Source: Pelodera strongyloides (lineage: Eukaryota > Nematoda > Chromadorea > Rhabditida > Rhabditidae). From it: a stretch of 64,000 nt of DNA. Of the stretch, positions 1 through 11,469 are shown piece after piece (position 1 is the stretch's first letter; each line of letters starts with the position of its first letter). Made by a program: the position numbers and the translations under genes. The DNA lies in contig JAANDG010000003.1 in assembly GCA_036852015.1 (NCBI GenBank), positions 888,001 to 952,000 of the forward strand, in the 5' to 3' direction. The notes under the pieces are model-generated. The model saw only the letters and a program-made list of their open reading frames with translations. It was not told the origin of the DNA and ran no database searches.

Positions 1-787
1 ACTCATACTAGCGGAGAGAGTAAATGTGATTTTGCACTTACTCAAATTCTACTAGACTTCCAAGAAACCCGAAAACCGACTTTCGTGGAATTATTCTTCC
101 GAGAGAATTCTCTTGCCATAAGTTGATTTATTGCTAGATTTTAGTAGAATTCTCTTGCATAAGGAGATGACCTCGCAAGTTTTGCTGAAATGTGCACTAC
201 GGTGGAAGATACTTTAAAATAACAACTTTCTTTTGTCTTTTTCGTAATTATCCATACTTTTTCTAAGCACCCATTTCTAAGCCAAACATCACAGTTGCAT
301 CTCGTGTGCTTTGTACCTAGGACAGTTTACTGTGGCGGACAATAGTTTGCAGTTGCACTCTCGCACCCGCACGTATATAAAAGGGCGGGTTTTTTGGCCG
401 TTCGCGCTGGATTTTCGCTGCAAGACTACAAACGAAAAGAGTATGTTGTGTCAAAACTACACTGCTAAACTGGGTGCAAAATTCCTTTACCGCAAAGGGA
501 GCGAACCCTCCTACGGGAGATTCAGTAACAAGATATCTGAAACCAAACTAGGTGAAAACACGAAATGGGGCTTTTCCAGTCCTTTGCAATATATAGGTGT
601 CCCAATGGTATACTATATATATATGTATAAGGAGCTAAGCTACAGTAAAGGAAGATGGTTGGACCACATATAAACTAACTATCAACCCTCTGAGCGAACT
701 TCCCAATGTAGTTACTGTAACTATTTATTTATTTATGTATTTATTTACTGTATGTCAAGTGGCATGATAACTCGGAACAGAATACTA

Positions 788-826
788 AAGAAGGAAACTG
801 GAGCTTCTTGATCCAGTTCCCTTCTT
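788..826. repeat. Short hairpin, 15-bp stem
   Basis: AAGAAGGAAACTGGA and TCCAGTTCCCTTCTT pair with one mismatch around a short loop. Confidence 0.55.
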
Positions 827-1047
827 TACTATGTTTGTTAGATGGACCCGAAAAAGCAAAGTTTTTCCTAGATTGTTGAAAACACGCGTTTTATGCTCCC
901 AAAAGTATGCACCAAAAATATATATGAAATCGCGGTCAAGCACATGTTTGCATGACTTCGCATGAATCAAAAACTATGTTATTTTAAGAATAACAATTGT
1001 TTGTTGACATGTTTTGAGTTGTTAAATTTGTATGTAAGTAGGTCGGA

Positions 1048-1095
1048 CACTGAACATCCTTCCCTTCCGTGCGCTGAAGGGAAGGATGTTCAGTG
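1048..1095. repeat. Perfect 20-bp hairpin
   Basis: CACTGAACATCCTTCCCTTC, an 8-nt loop (CGTGCGCT), then the exact reverse complement. Shorter than a usual miRNA precursor. Confidence 0.75.
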
Positions 1096-1502
1096 AAGTA
1101 TGAAAACTTGAATGTATATATTCACTATTGAAAGTTGAAAGTATCCACTTATCTACTACACAAAGATCAAATGATCAAATCTCATCGGATGTTTCAGCTT
1201 CCCGAAAAACTACGAACGTCAATATGTTTAACAGTTTAATTTACGAAACTGTTCATTATGATATGACCCATACCATTGCTTTCGCCCTCAAAAACTTCGT
1301 CGATGCGTTAACTTTATCGAGCGTTCAAAGTAAGCGGGAAATAGGTTTCCCGTTATCTATTTCGTGCCAGTCGCAACCATTTTGCAACACAAATACAACA
1401 ACATAGCCCGGGTTTTGAAGATAAGAGCTCGTTTTGATGGAGCGGAGTCGGATCAGTATTAATGCTAAGCTGCGCATATTCGGCCACGATAATTGCTTCA
1501 AT

Positions 1503-1683
1503 TGAAATACCGGTCGGTTTTTGAAACACATAGAGGCATTTACACCGGCATTCTTATGCAGCTGATGCAAATGAGCATAAATTAGAATAAAGAACCGAGC
1601 TAATTTCGAGCAACTTAGCATAAACACGTCATAATTCAGTTGTCCTAGATGCGTTTCAAAAACCGGCCGGTATTTCGCTTTAA
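1503..1683. mobile_element. TTAA MITE, family A
   Basis: Inverted ends GAAATACCGGTCGGTTTTTG and CAAAAACCGGCCGGTATTTC, about 180 bp; right TTAA intact. Internal blocks (ATGAGCATAAATTAGAATAA) match the other family A copies. Confidence 0.8.
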
Positions 1684-2969
1684 TGGTAAGCTGCTTATAT
1701 TTGACCATGATAATTGCTTAGATACTGACTTTCTGTCAATATAGAACACAAATTATAGCACAGAAGTCTTTTCCTCATTATTTCAAGACAAACACAAATT
1801 CAAAACAATTTTGGTTTGTCACTTTGGGCGGGAACTCTCCTCATTGGTAATGACACCCCGAATCTCTAGTTTAAAGACTTAATTACAACTCATTTAACTA
1901 TATTTCTTTAAAATACAAATCAGTGACTTGTTGTTTTCCAGTACATTTTACAGCCACAAAATTAAACAACATTACTGCGCACACAACCTGGTACAAAACA
2001 ATATATTAATGCGCTTATCAGCCAGTAACAGGTAACAGCTTCCCGTAACTGTTTACTTTTCAATGACACTATCAGTTCGGTAATATGACCTGACTGACCG
2101 TATTTATCAAACGTTTTTTGTCCGAAATTGCATTTTGCCTTTTTTAGTTCAGTTTTTGATTGCATTAAGAATTTAGTTACGGTACCCATTTCAGGAAACC
2201 CCTATTTTCTCCTACTGATTTGCAGCAATACATAAAAGATATAGAGGTCAGTTGGACTGGTCTCTTTGAATCTTTGAAAATGTTGAGACAAATTTCCAAA
2301 TTTATTAGTCAGTTAGTTTGTGTACTTTTTGCTTCCGGGAACTTTTTATTGTTTCTCATAGAACGTTTTACTGATGATTGTACATAGTAAGAAAGCTCGT
2401 CAGCTCCGCAACTTGCCCCCGTAATTCCGCCTGCTAAACACACAGGCGGAAGCGTCTAGTTTGCGGAATAAGCGCAAGAATATTTACAAATAAACCTGAC
2501 CCGAGTGCCACTGCATCTACTATAGCAAAGTGGCATTTGTTTGTTTGTACGCACGTTATCTGTTTTCGAGAAAGTATGTAAATGTTTTTGATGCCGCAAG
2601 CAAACATTACTTTCGTCAATACTTCCGCAAGTGAGTAATAATAAGAAGAGAAAATAGAGCGAAATGGAAAAGCTAAACATATCAACTTTCCCCATTAGTT
2701 GTCAAATTTTTGGATGCTAGAAATAACAGAACATAACATAACATTTACTAAATATTTTTCGATCTTGTTTTGTCAAGTTAAATAAAAATATGTGTACTTT
2801 ACAAACTAACAATTAAAATAGCACCTATATAATCCCTTGTAGCAAAATTAGCATTATAATTAGGTCGTATCATTAAAAAGCAGCTGTATTAACTACTGTA
2901 ACTGAACTATTATCTAAAGTTTCTTTCTTCTTCTCTTCCTCTTTTTCCCGGAGAGGCTACCGTAGTTAG

Positions 2970-2995
2970 CGCGTGCACCAATGAAAGTGCACGCG
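2970..2995. repeat. 9-bp perfect hairpin
   Basis: CGCGTGCAC, an 8-nt loop, GTGCACGCG. Confidence 0.5.
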
Positions 2996-4285
2996 TACTT
3001 TCTCCCTTCAGCTGCCTGCGTCTCCCAAAGGGCAAGTCTATCGCATGGGTTACTGTGCCTGCGCCCTGAACTTTTCGATGACTACTGTAGTGAAGAAAAT
3101 CATAACTAAACGTTTTACTACCATAAGATAAATTTTAGAACGAATCCATATCCTGATTAACTTACATCTCATTGTAGCGTTTTGCAATGGAAGTTGTACC
3201 TTTTGTAGTTCACGTTCACAGTATATTATATTGTAGAACAAATGTCAACACCAAGGAGCAAAATTGATGGGATAAATGAGCGTTTCTAGTAAACAAATGC
3301 GAATGTCCTTGACCTAACGAAAGAGGCAAACAAAGTTCCTATATATACGTATAATTTGCTGAAAAGGTTTCTTGAAATTTTGTCTTGGCGTGGCCTCGAA
3401 GGTGTTTTTGTGAAAAAAAAAATCGCTACAACGCTGAAAAGAAAAAATATATATATGGGATTGGCAAATTGGCTGTGTTTACACCTATTTTTACTGGTTA
3501 ATAGTTGGAATACAACCAACATTATTCCTCGGTATTAGTTAGAAAATACTCATTGCAACTTCAATTTGTTTCAATAGTTTCCCAATTAACACTCCCAATA
3601 ATCGTTAGGGAATGTGGTATTGGTGAAGGGAGAAGCTCCCAACACCGCCTTGACAACACTTAGGTTGAGTAATATTATGTTATCCTCTGGTTGTTTGCCG
3701 CATGGTCAAAAAGTGGGTCATTTCACTCAGCGCGAATCTATGTACGGTTGTCGACAAGTATGTGTTGTTTTGGACGAAGAGTTGATGGCCTTGTGTACAC
3801 TTTTCTCGGTCATTCCCTTCTTTCAGAGACGCATAGAAATGATGTTGATTTAGGTTGCGAATTGTAGAGCGGAACAACATTTATGCTATATAACATCCAC
3901 TTCATTATCCCAAAGAGATCCATTGATATGGTATCTCCGGGATCTTGAAGAGATTCGGAAAAGGACTTTAGTGAGAGACGTAGGAAAAGTTGCCTGATTA
4001 GTAAATACGTAAGCTGGGAGACAGCAATCTAATTGAATCACTGTATGTATATATATCGTTTATCACTAGAAGCGCTTAAAATATATATTTGGTATTAAAT
4101 TTAACACAATGAAACAGGTGATCGGCATGCATGCATGCTATTCTAAAAGGCAATATAAAAACTTATTATCAGGATTTTCTACAGTATTTCACCAACGATT
4201 TTTACTTAACTATACCATTTCAAAAACGTTCCACATTCCATAAAAGCTGAGTCGGAACCTGTGATCCGAAACGGATCAAGCTCCA

Positions 4286-4293
4286 GCTCTCTC

Positions 4294-4325
<32 letters not shown>

Positions 4326-4384
4326 ACACTCTCTCTCTCTATCTGTCTCTCTGTCTCCAACCTCCCCTACTCTCTCTCTCTCTC

Positions 4385-4419
<35 letters not shown>

Positions 4420-4430
4420 GTTTCCATCTC
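4286..4430 (+). repeat. (CT)n microsatellite
   Basis: Nearly pure CT with short breaks; it creates artificial Ser/Leu or Glu/Arg open frames. Confidence 0.9.
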
Positions 4431-5660
4431 TCTCCCAAATCCAGTATTCTACTATTTTGGGTGAAAGTTTAAACAATTGTCCGGCTGTGTCTGCATAATC
4501 GTTGTTTTTCCAATGTGGACGTCGTTCCTCTTCGATGACCGTTTCAAGTCGATCAGATACCGTAGTCGGACAGTAGAGAGCCGAGAAAAACACCGAAATA
4601 GTGTGTCGACAGGCGAGAAGCAGGCATCGGTCAGGCCTTCGCAACTTAGGCCTATGAAGGCCTGGCTGGTGTCGTTCGGCTGCTGGTACAGCCTGGGAGG
4701 GGAGCATTGACCGGTAAATACATCTACATCCAGAGCTGTTGCGGAACATCAGTTGGGCGTTCCCACACTCCTCGAAGTTTCTTGACATAGTAAAAGCGCA
4801 GTAACTTCGCAACTTGTTGAAGTTACTATTCTTTAGCAAGACTTGCTGCAATTTTGGCATTAATCGTATGCACTACTCGTATGTATTCATGATCACTGGC
4901 TAATGATGTGTTCAGTGGGTCAAGCGTATCATTTCATACTTCCATACCATCCATACAATATCCTTTCACACCATCCACACAATACTCGCTGAACTACTGT
5001 GATGTGATGACATTTCGTATCTTACCCCTTTTAAAATTAAAGGAAACTCAGCATGGGTAAATCAATGAGTCAAAAATCTTATTTTGGTACCACACAACAC
5101 TCGATGACCTTATGGCGACTTTTTTGTACCCTATCCAAATTTAGCTCTTTTTTAAAGAACTTTTAAATGATGCTAAGGTTTTGAAGTTTTGTGATCACTT
5201 TTCCGTCTGTGGGCTTTTCTAGGTGTGTTATTCCGTAAAGTTTCTGTATAAGTCATGTAACCGCACCTTATACACATCATTGTTAGTAAAGAAAATGTTG
5301 AGTAAGCGCTTAGAAGGTTTTGTTGTTGTGTTAGTTCAACGCACTTCGACTATCATTCGTTGTAGCCGAACAGAGTGAAAGTGGAAATCGTACAGTTAGA
5401 ACTCTTAGTGTTTACTCTTACTTTCCCCTGTATATTTCTTACTTTTTACTTATTTTTGATTACAACACAGCGCCTAGAACGTATTTATAACTTACCGTAG
5501 TCCTCGAGTGACTCTAGTACATTCTATTCATTTGTACTATTGGCCCAGTTTTTTGGTTACGGTAGCTTGGGGCTAAAGCCAGTTTTTGGTTACGGTGGAT
5601 TGGGCCAACTCGTATATCCCTTTATAACTTTCGGATGATACTTGTTACCATGCTTCCCAG

Positions 5661-5955
5661 TGACAGGAACTAATTTTCGATCACCAAATTCCCAGTGAAA
5701 ATGTGCTCAGCTTTGTCTTTTGTTTTTTTATTCTTTGTTCACTAACAAACTGAATAACTGCTTACTGCAAACATACTGCAGCATTATAAATACCTCATAA
5801 CATAATTCAGTATTTGAAATAGCCAACCACAAATGGTCTACTAATTTGCTTTGCGCAGTCCAATGACAGTTACTCTAGAAGCATGTTCACCACCACTGAC
5901 ACCACCACGATTCCCTGGGGAACTTTTCACTGGGGATCGAAAATAGTTTTTTTTT
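5661..5955. repeat. Foldback-like inverted repeat
   Basis: CTAATTTTCGATCACC...CCCAGTGAAAA on the left pairs with TTTTCACTGGGGATCGAAAA on the right. Arms of about 35 nt with a small gap; the interior is unrelated. Confidence 0.5.
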
Positions 5956-6520
5956 ATTGCGAAGAGAACAAGGTAGGAGTTCCCCTTCGGGGAATTGAGT
6001 GCTGAATGTCGTCTCTGCAGAGACTGCTGTATATGGTGACAAGAATAGCTGCACTGTTAGTTATTACTCCACATTCCTAAGCGCCGAGTCAAAATTCTAT
6101 TCGGGCTCACTCTCTCCTGTATCCCTACTAGTTTTTCTGCATCTCCAAAAAGAGTTAAAAGATGTCACCCCGGTTTTGTTGTTTGTTGGTAAGTGTTTGT
6201 TCACAGATTGCTCTTACTTTTGTTGGGATGTTGTTTTGTGTCAGCGATGGAAAACTTTCATTATACACCCGCACCCTCGCCTAGCAGTACAGATTCCCAA
6301 CACTGGGGCGCAGGCGCGCTCAACTCTCCCAACCGGGGCGCCGGACAGTTCAAATAAACAAGTGCGCGAGTGAGACACCACTGCGGATAGTTGACAACGG
6401 GACGGTGCTGAACAGGACTGCACCGGACTTGAACCCGAGTAGAGTGTGTCCCGACCCGAGCACAGAATATATTCCCACAGACTCCGCACGAGCACTAACG
6501 TACTTATCATTTATTTATCT

Positions 6521-6917
6521 TTAAAGGGACAGGCCCATCAAAGTAAACCTATATTTACGAAACGTTCATAATGTATATAAAGCATTTTTATTACAATATA
6601 TACAAACCAAATTTCACCTACTTTCGCCCTCGAGGACTTTTTCCGATGTGCTCATCCTCATATGTATACCATAAAGCTGCAGACTTCCAAGGTGTATATG
6701 CAAATCTAGCTCGCATTTTAATTTCTTGATAAATTTGCGTAGGCAGCTTCGATCTCTGCAGTTTTACGGTATACATATGATGATGAGCACATCGGAAAAA
6801 GTCCTCGAGGGCGAAAATAGGTGAAATTTGGTTTGTATATATTGTAATAAAAATGCTCTATACACATTATGAATACGTCGTAAATATAGGTTTACTTTGA
6901 TGGGCCTGTCCCTTTAA
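6521..6917. mobile_element. TTAA foldback MITE, family C
   Basis: TTAA at both ends; tips AGGGACAGGCCCATCAAAGT and its complement. Arms of about 180 bp pair almost end to end, so the element folds into one long hairpin. Non-coding. Confidence 0.85.
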
Positions 6918-7160
6918 AGAGGTATTATGGGTTGTTTGTGAAAAGTTACTGCACCACTACATCATAATGTATTTTCTATAATATGTGCCCTTAGTAACTA
7001 TTCGTTATTGGCATGACTATGACATATTAACAGCAAACATTCCACTATTTATGCCCTTAGATGAGCGAATTAGAAACCAGACCAGTAACGCTCTAAATGT
7101 TCCATTGTTTTGTATGTATACGACAATACTTTGGCTAGTGAAACCCGTTCCAAGGCTCAA

Positions 7161-7260
7161 AACTCTCTCTCTCTCTCTCTCTCACTTTATCCCTCTCTAT
7201 ATCCCTCTTTCTTTATCCCCCTCTCACTATCACCCCTCTCAAGTCAAGTTATCTCTCTCG
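7161..7260 (+). repeat. CT-rich low-complexity tract
   Basis: (CT)n at 7161-7182, then pyrimidine-rich sequence to 7260. Confidence 0.75.
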
Positions 7261-7848
7261 TTCTCGACTTCCTTTCTCTTTAGCTTTTCCTTATATCCTT
7301 ATAGATATGTTTTCCATTGTTCCACGCCACAATCTAGCTGGTTTCCTTGTTACAAGCACGATATCGAGACTGCCGACGTCGTAGGGTCTTTGCCTAAACT
7401 ACTGTTTCTGTCTTACTCTTACTACTTGCGCTAAGAATTCTCGCCGCGCTGTAATTGGCAGTGTCACGGTAGAATTGAAGCTTGAGCCCATCTCTCGTGG
7501 CGCGCTTTTTCTAATCCCTAACAAACATTTAAACTTTAAACATTTGCAAATTCCCGCTTGGAATAGTATCAGCCACAGTGCGAGTAAAGTGTAGCTAAAA
7601 TTAGTACCACGCTACCTCACTGTAGATTTATGCGCATATGTCATGCATTAATAAAGATGGTTATTCGTAGCCGTGGTCTATCTAACGATACTAGTTGATT
7701 ATCTTCCATTCACCATAATATGTTTTATATGCATTCGGAACAACTACAGCAGTTTCCACGCATTTCCAGGATAAATGGTTTAGTGCTACATTACGTAAAT
7801 ATCACGTACTTACGTGCTTACATTTTACTTGACGTACCCACACTCACA

Positions 7849-8144
7849 TATATTATATCATTTCTTTTATAAGGCTGCACAGTTTGTTGCGTGCATACAT
7901 ATTAGTTGATGATTACAGTGAGGGAAGATAATAATAATCTGGGATGACTTTTGAAATTTATGCATCGGAAGAGCACAAAAAAAAACGTACTTACTGAATT
8001 CATTTTTGTGCTCTTCCGATGCATAACTTTCAAAAGTCATCCCAGATTATTATTATCTTCCCTAACTGTAATCATCAACTAATATGTATGCACGCAACAA
8101 ACTGTGCAGCCTTATAAAAGAAAAGATATAATATATTATGTATA
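7849..8144. repeat. Foldback element with 130-bp arms
   Basis: ATAAGGCTGCACAGTTTGTT through TATGCATCGGAAGAGCACAA pairs with its complement across a spacer of about 30 nt. The arms have only a few mismatches. No TTAA ends; flanks are AT-rich (ATATTATATCATTTC). Confidence 0.8.
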
Positions 8145-9536
8145 TTTGTACGCATTGCTAACTGGCATTTACTCACAGTTCATAGTAAATACTTGTGGAG
8201 AAATCGGTATGCAAATCCATTCTATACTTGCAATTAGGAATAAGTGGTGCTGATGCCATCTAAGCTCGGGCTTTGCAAACAATTTAATGAGCGTATCAAT
8301 CTAAGTTGTAGTACCGATACACTATAATTCCGATCTGGGGTTTCCAATTATGGCCGATGTTCCACCCAAGTATACAAAAACCACCGTATCTTGGAACTAC
8401 ACGAGAATATTTACAATCAGCTGTGCGGCAGGGCGGAAGTAGTCACGGAACTATTTTTTTTTCAGGCGTGCATGCACTCTGTATTCAGTTTTCGTTTTTA
8501 TTTATAGCATGAGAAATTTTCTGTAATGCGGGCATCGTCTTTAAAAGACGTAGGCAAAAGTAGTGGCTGACTGACACCTGGAAGGAAAAAGCACGGTTTT
8601 TGCCTTCATGTAAACACCAATATATTCCATAATGTCCATAATGTATCCCAACGTAGTCATCCCCAGCTATATGCAGCTTGAGGATTGTCCCCATGACTTG
8701 CACCCCGTTTACCATTCCTGTGCCCCTTATTTTTTAGCATAGCAGTGTTTCCACACCTGTAGTTTCCTATTACTGGTCAAACTTTTTCCCGAATGATATG
8801 TTATATCAACACCGCTTAAACGTTTTTGCCATATCTACCTTATTCATGCAAATTCGTTTACTTTATGTGTTTTATTACTTTCACCAAATAAATCTATCTT
8901 GTCATTTGGAGGTAAATTAGTATTATTATTGCTCAACACTCCTTCAGAATACGGCTCACGCCTGCATGACCCTTAACTTCTATAATTGGATTTCGCTAAC
9001 GCAACCGGAGGTTCTTTGCGCTTTAAGGGTGCCTTGTCCGTGTGCTATGGTCAACACTAAGGCGCAAGCCTTCTCGAGCCTACTTACTAGAGAAAGCATC
9101 AAAGACTGGTCTCAATCTAACCAGAACTAGTTGCCGTGTCATCATCTAGTTATGTGTTCAATGTATGTTCCTTTCGATGCGTTCCATAGCTCGACCAGAT
9201 AAGCTCAACTTGAACAAACAGCTGTCTGTGGAACAATGAAAGCATTACTGTATGTTTAGGAGGTTAACTGCTGCCACAGTAAAAAGGTTAGATCCCATGC
9301 GTAAATGGAGTTGTATCCACATTTCCACATATTACTGTACATTATAGACCTCGCAGCCATTGTAAATTTAACTTGGGACTTTGTTTGTCTACTTTTTTTC
9401 TGAAAACCTGATGAACATTTCTTTATTTGCAAAAAAATGCTGACCATTGGGTGCACAACACTCCAGGTGTTGCACAAAGATGAGGGCTTGAGACATATCG
9501 CTAGTCGCTAATAAATTTCATACAGACGTAGCACTA

Positions 9537-10537
9537 ACAAGGGGTCGGCAACACCGTAAGGTGAGCGAATGGAAATCGCACCTCATAGGTAAAGAAAGTA
9601 TGCTAAATAAAAGTAAAACATATATGTAAAATTTTCTGTGGTCGTCTGGGAATGGTAATGGGAACCCGTAGTGCTTAAGGTAAAAAGATGCCTTATCACA
9701 TGCTTCCTGAAGTAGGTAACCATCGGTTCGGTAGTGTAGAGGGTGAGTTCTCATCTATGGTCATGGTGACCAAGGTTCAATCCCCCACCACGAATGTTTT
9801 TTTGGACTTTTTCGGTGGGGACTAGTTCTCGATATTTTCAAAAGTATAACTGATTTGAATGAATTTTTTTGATGAATTTTTCAAACGTATTATTTTCGTC
9901 CTTTTATTGTTTTATTTTTTGCTTTCGCATATGATACTTCATTTTCTTATTTTTTTCTGTGAGTTTGTCAGAGCGGTTTCTATATTTTGGTGCAAATTTT
10001 TGGCCTTACTTGCCACATGTTGGTTAGAATTACTTCAAAAAAGGGCTAGTAAATATGATTGCGAAAATCAATATACTGTGAAACCGTATCCTGTTTGGAA
10101 CATCCAATCAATATGGCTTGCTTTTTTGGTGTTTATCGCTCTGTATAATAGTATATACAGAACCATTTCCTCATAGTTTGACTAAAATAAAAATAAAAGT
10201 TGAAAACAAATTCATTCAAATCAGTTATACTTTTGAAAATATCGAGAACTAGTCCCCACTGGAAAAGTCCAAAAAAACATTCGTGGTGGGGGATTGAACC
10301 TTGGTCACCATGACCATAGATGAGAACTCACCCTCTACACTACCGAACCGATGGTTACCTACTTCAGGAAGCATGTGATAAGGCATCTTTTTACCTTAAG
10401 CACTACGGGTTCCCATTACCATTCCCAGACGACCACAGAAAATTTTACATATATGTTTTACTTTTATTTAGCATACTTTCTTTACCTATGAGGTGCGATT
10501 TCCATTCGCTCACCTTACGGTGTTGCCGACCCCTTGT
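9537..10537. repeat. Large inverted repeat, 330-bp arms, with tRNA-like segment
   Basis: Arms 9537-9866 and 10208-10537 are near-perfect reverse complements around a 341-bp AT-rich spacer. Each arm carries a tRNA-like promoter: GGTTCGGTAGTGTAGAGGGT (A-box-like) and, about 45 nt on, AAGGTTCAATCCCCCACCAC (B-box-like). The arms could be two copies of a tRNA-derived SINE inserted head to head, or the ends of a foldback transposon. Confidence 0.8.
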
Positions 10538-11173
10538 AAGAAAGATTGATCACAATCTATAAATCAAATGCGAACCATCATCATCTGTTTCGCTTGCTAA
10601 CTCACAATAACCAAACCTTGATTTCTATTACCAACTCAAGTGGCGGAGCCCACCGGCCAGGTTACGAGTAAATTTTAACTGCGGGGTGTGCCAGGCGTGC
10701 GCGCTTGCAACGTGAGGGAGAAACCTGGCTCACTCTCGAGAACTGGTTCTTCTGCAAAACACTTGCGCCATACAGCGCTAATATATTGGAATACGGTAGC
10801 ATAACGCACCTTCGGGTAAACAATGCGTAGTAGCATCCGTGTTTATGCTGGAAAAAAAGAAAACTAGCTAAGTGAAAGAGAAGAGAGAGAGAAGTGAGAG
10901 TAACAGCAAGTGGTAAGAAATACCCCCAGTAAGGTGTATCCAGGATTTCACGACATCCCAACCTATCTAGCCCTTTCGTTTCGGAAACATGGCCATAAGA
11001 CTTGTTTGCTAGTTGAATATGAATCTCAAGGATACGTCTATCCGCGTGAAATTATGAAAGATTTGTTTTTCTACAACACACTTAGCGTCCAATAGGATTG
11101 CTAGCAATCTGAATATTTTACTTCGAGCTCACTATTGAATTCACTCTTCGCCCGTCTCATATGATATCCTTTT

Positions 11174-11342
11174 GAAAGCGAAATACCGGCCGGTTTTTGA
11201 AACGCAACGTGGACTTACGTATTTATTTTAATTTGCTCGAATTTAGCTCGATTTTTTTATTCTAATTTATGCTCATTTGCATAGGCCGCATAAGAATGCT
11301 GCTGTACTCGATGTGTTTCAAAAACCGACTATTTCTCTTTAA
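11174..11342. mobile_element. TTAA MITE, family A, 53 bp before DM gene exon 1
   Basis: Left end AGCGAAATACCGGCCGG and right end ACCGACTATTTCTCTTTAA. Internal CTAATTTATGCTCATTTGCA is shared with the family. It lies just upstream of the exon 1 acceptor, so it is in the promoter or a 5' intron. Confidence 0.78.
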
Positions 11343-11384
11343 TTCTAAATTATAATTTGTTTACTCATAATCTGCTTACGACTC

Positions 11385-11405
11385 ATCTCTTTCAGATCAA
11401 ATGCG
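11385..11405 (+). promoter_or_regulatory. Acceptor and 10-nt leader before DM gene ATG (candidate SL trans-splice site)
   Basis: A pyrimidine-rich ATCTCTTTCAG acceptor is followed by ATCAAATGCG and the ATG. In nematodes this layout is typical of spliced-leader addition. A spliced 5' UTR intron would look the same. Confidence 0.4.
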
Positions 11406-11469
11406 ATGGACGCTCAGCTGATGCAGATTGTGACTTCGAAGTCATTTTCCGCGTTTTCTCCAGTTTCAG
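11396..11469 (+). CDS. DM gene exon 1 (start codon; coding 11406-11469)
   Basis: Acceptor CTCTTTCAG ends at 11395. ATG at 11406 is followed by 21 codons (MDAQLMQIV... to ...FSPVS) and one spare base before the donor GTAAAT at 11470. The spare base joins the two leading bases of exon 2 (Asp), or of exon 3 (Gly) if exon 2 is skipped. Exon 2 is therefore an in-frame cassette. The 10-nt leader between acceptor and ATG suits SL trans-splicing or a spliced 5' UTR. Confidence 0.6.

Larger units (their letters stand above)
1..11173. other. Intergenic region upstream of the DM gene
   Basis: Apart from the hairpins, MITEs, foldbacks and CT tracts listed separately, I see no supported gene. Open frames here are short, lack splice context and show no family motif. 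Gene-free stretches include 1-780, 1700-4280, 4440-5650, 6920-7840, 8150-9530 and 10540-11170. Confidence 0.55.

Noticed and set aside
4206..4464. Open frames of Glu/Arg and Ser/Leu repeats on both strands
   Set aside because: Pure translation of the (CT)n microsatellite.
6985..7434. 149-residue open frame with a Ser/Leu-rich middle
   Set aside because: Spans a CT-rich tract, and the flanks have no recognisable motif.
9518..10562. Two almost identical open frames starting MRTHPLHYRTDG on opposite strands
   Set aside because: They are the two arms of the inverted repeat read outward; no splice context or domain.
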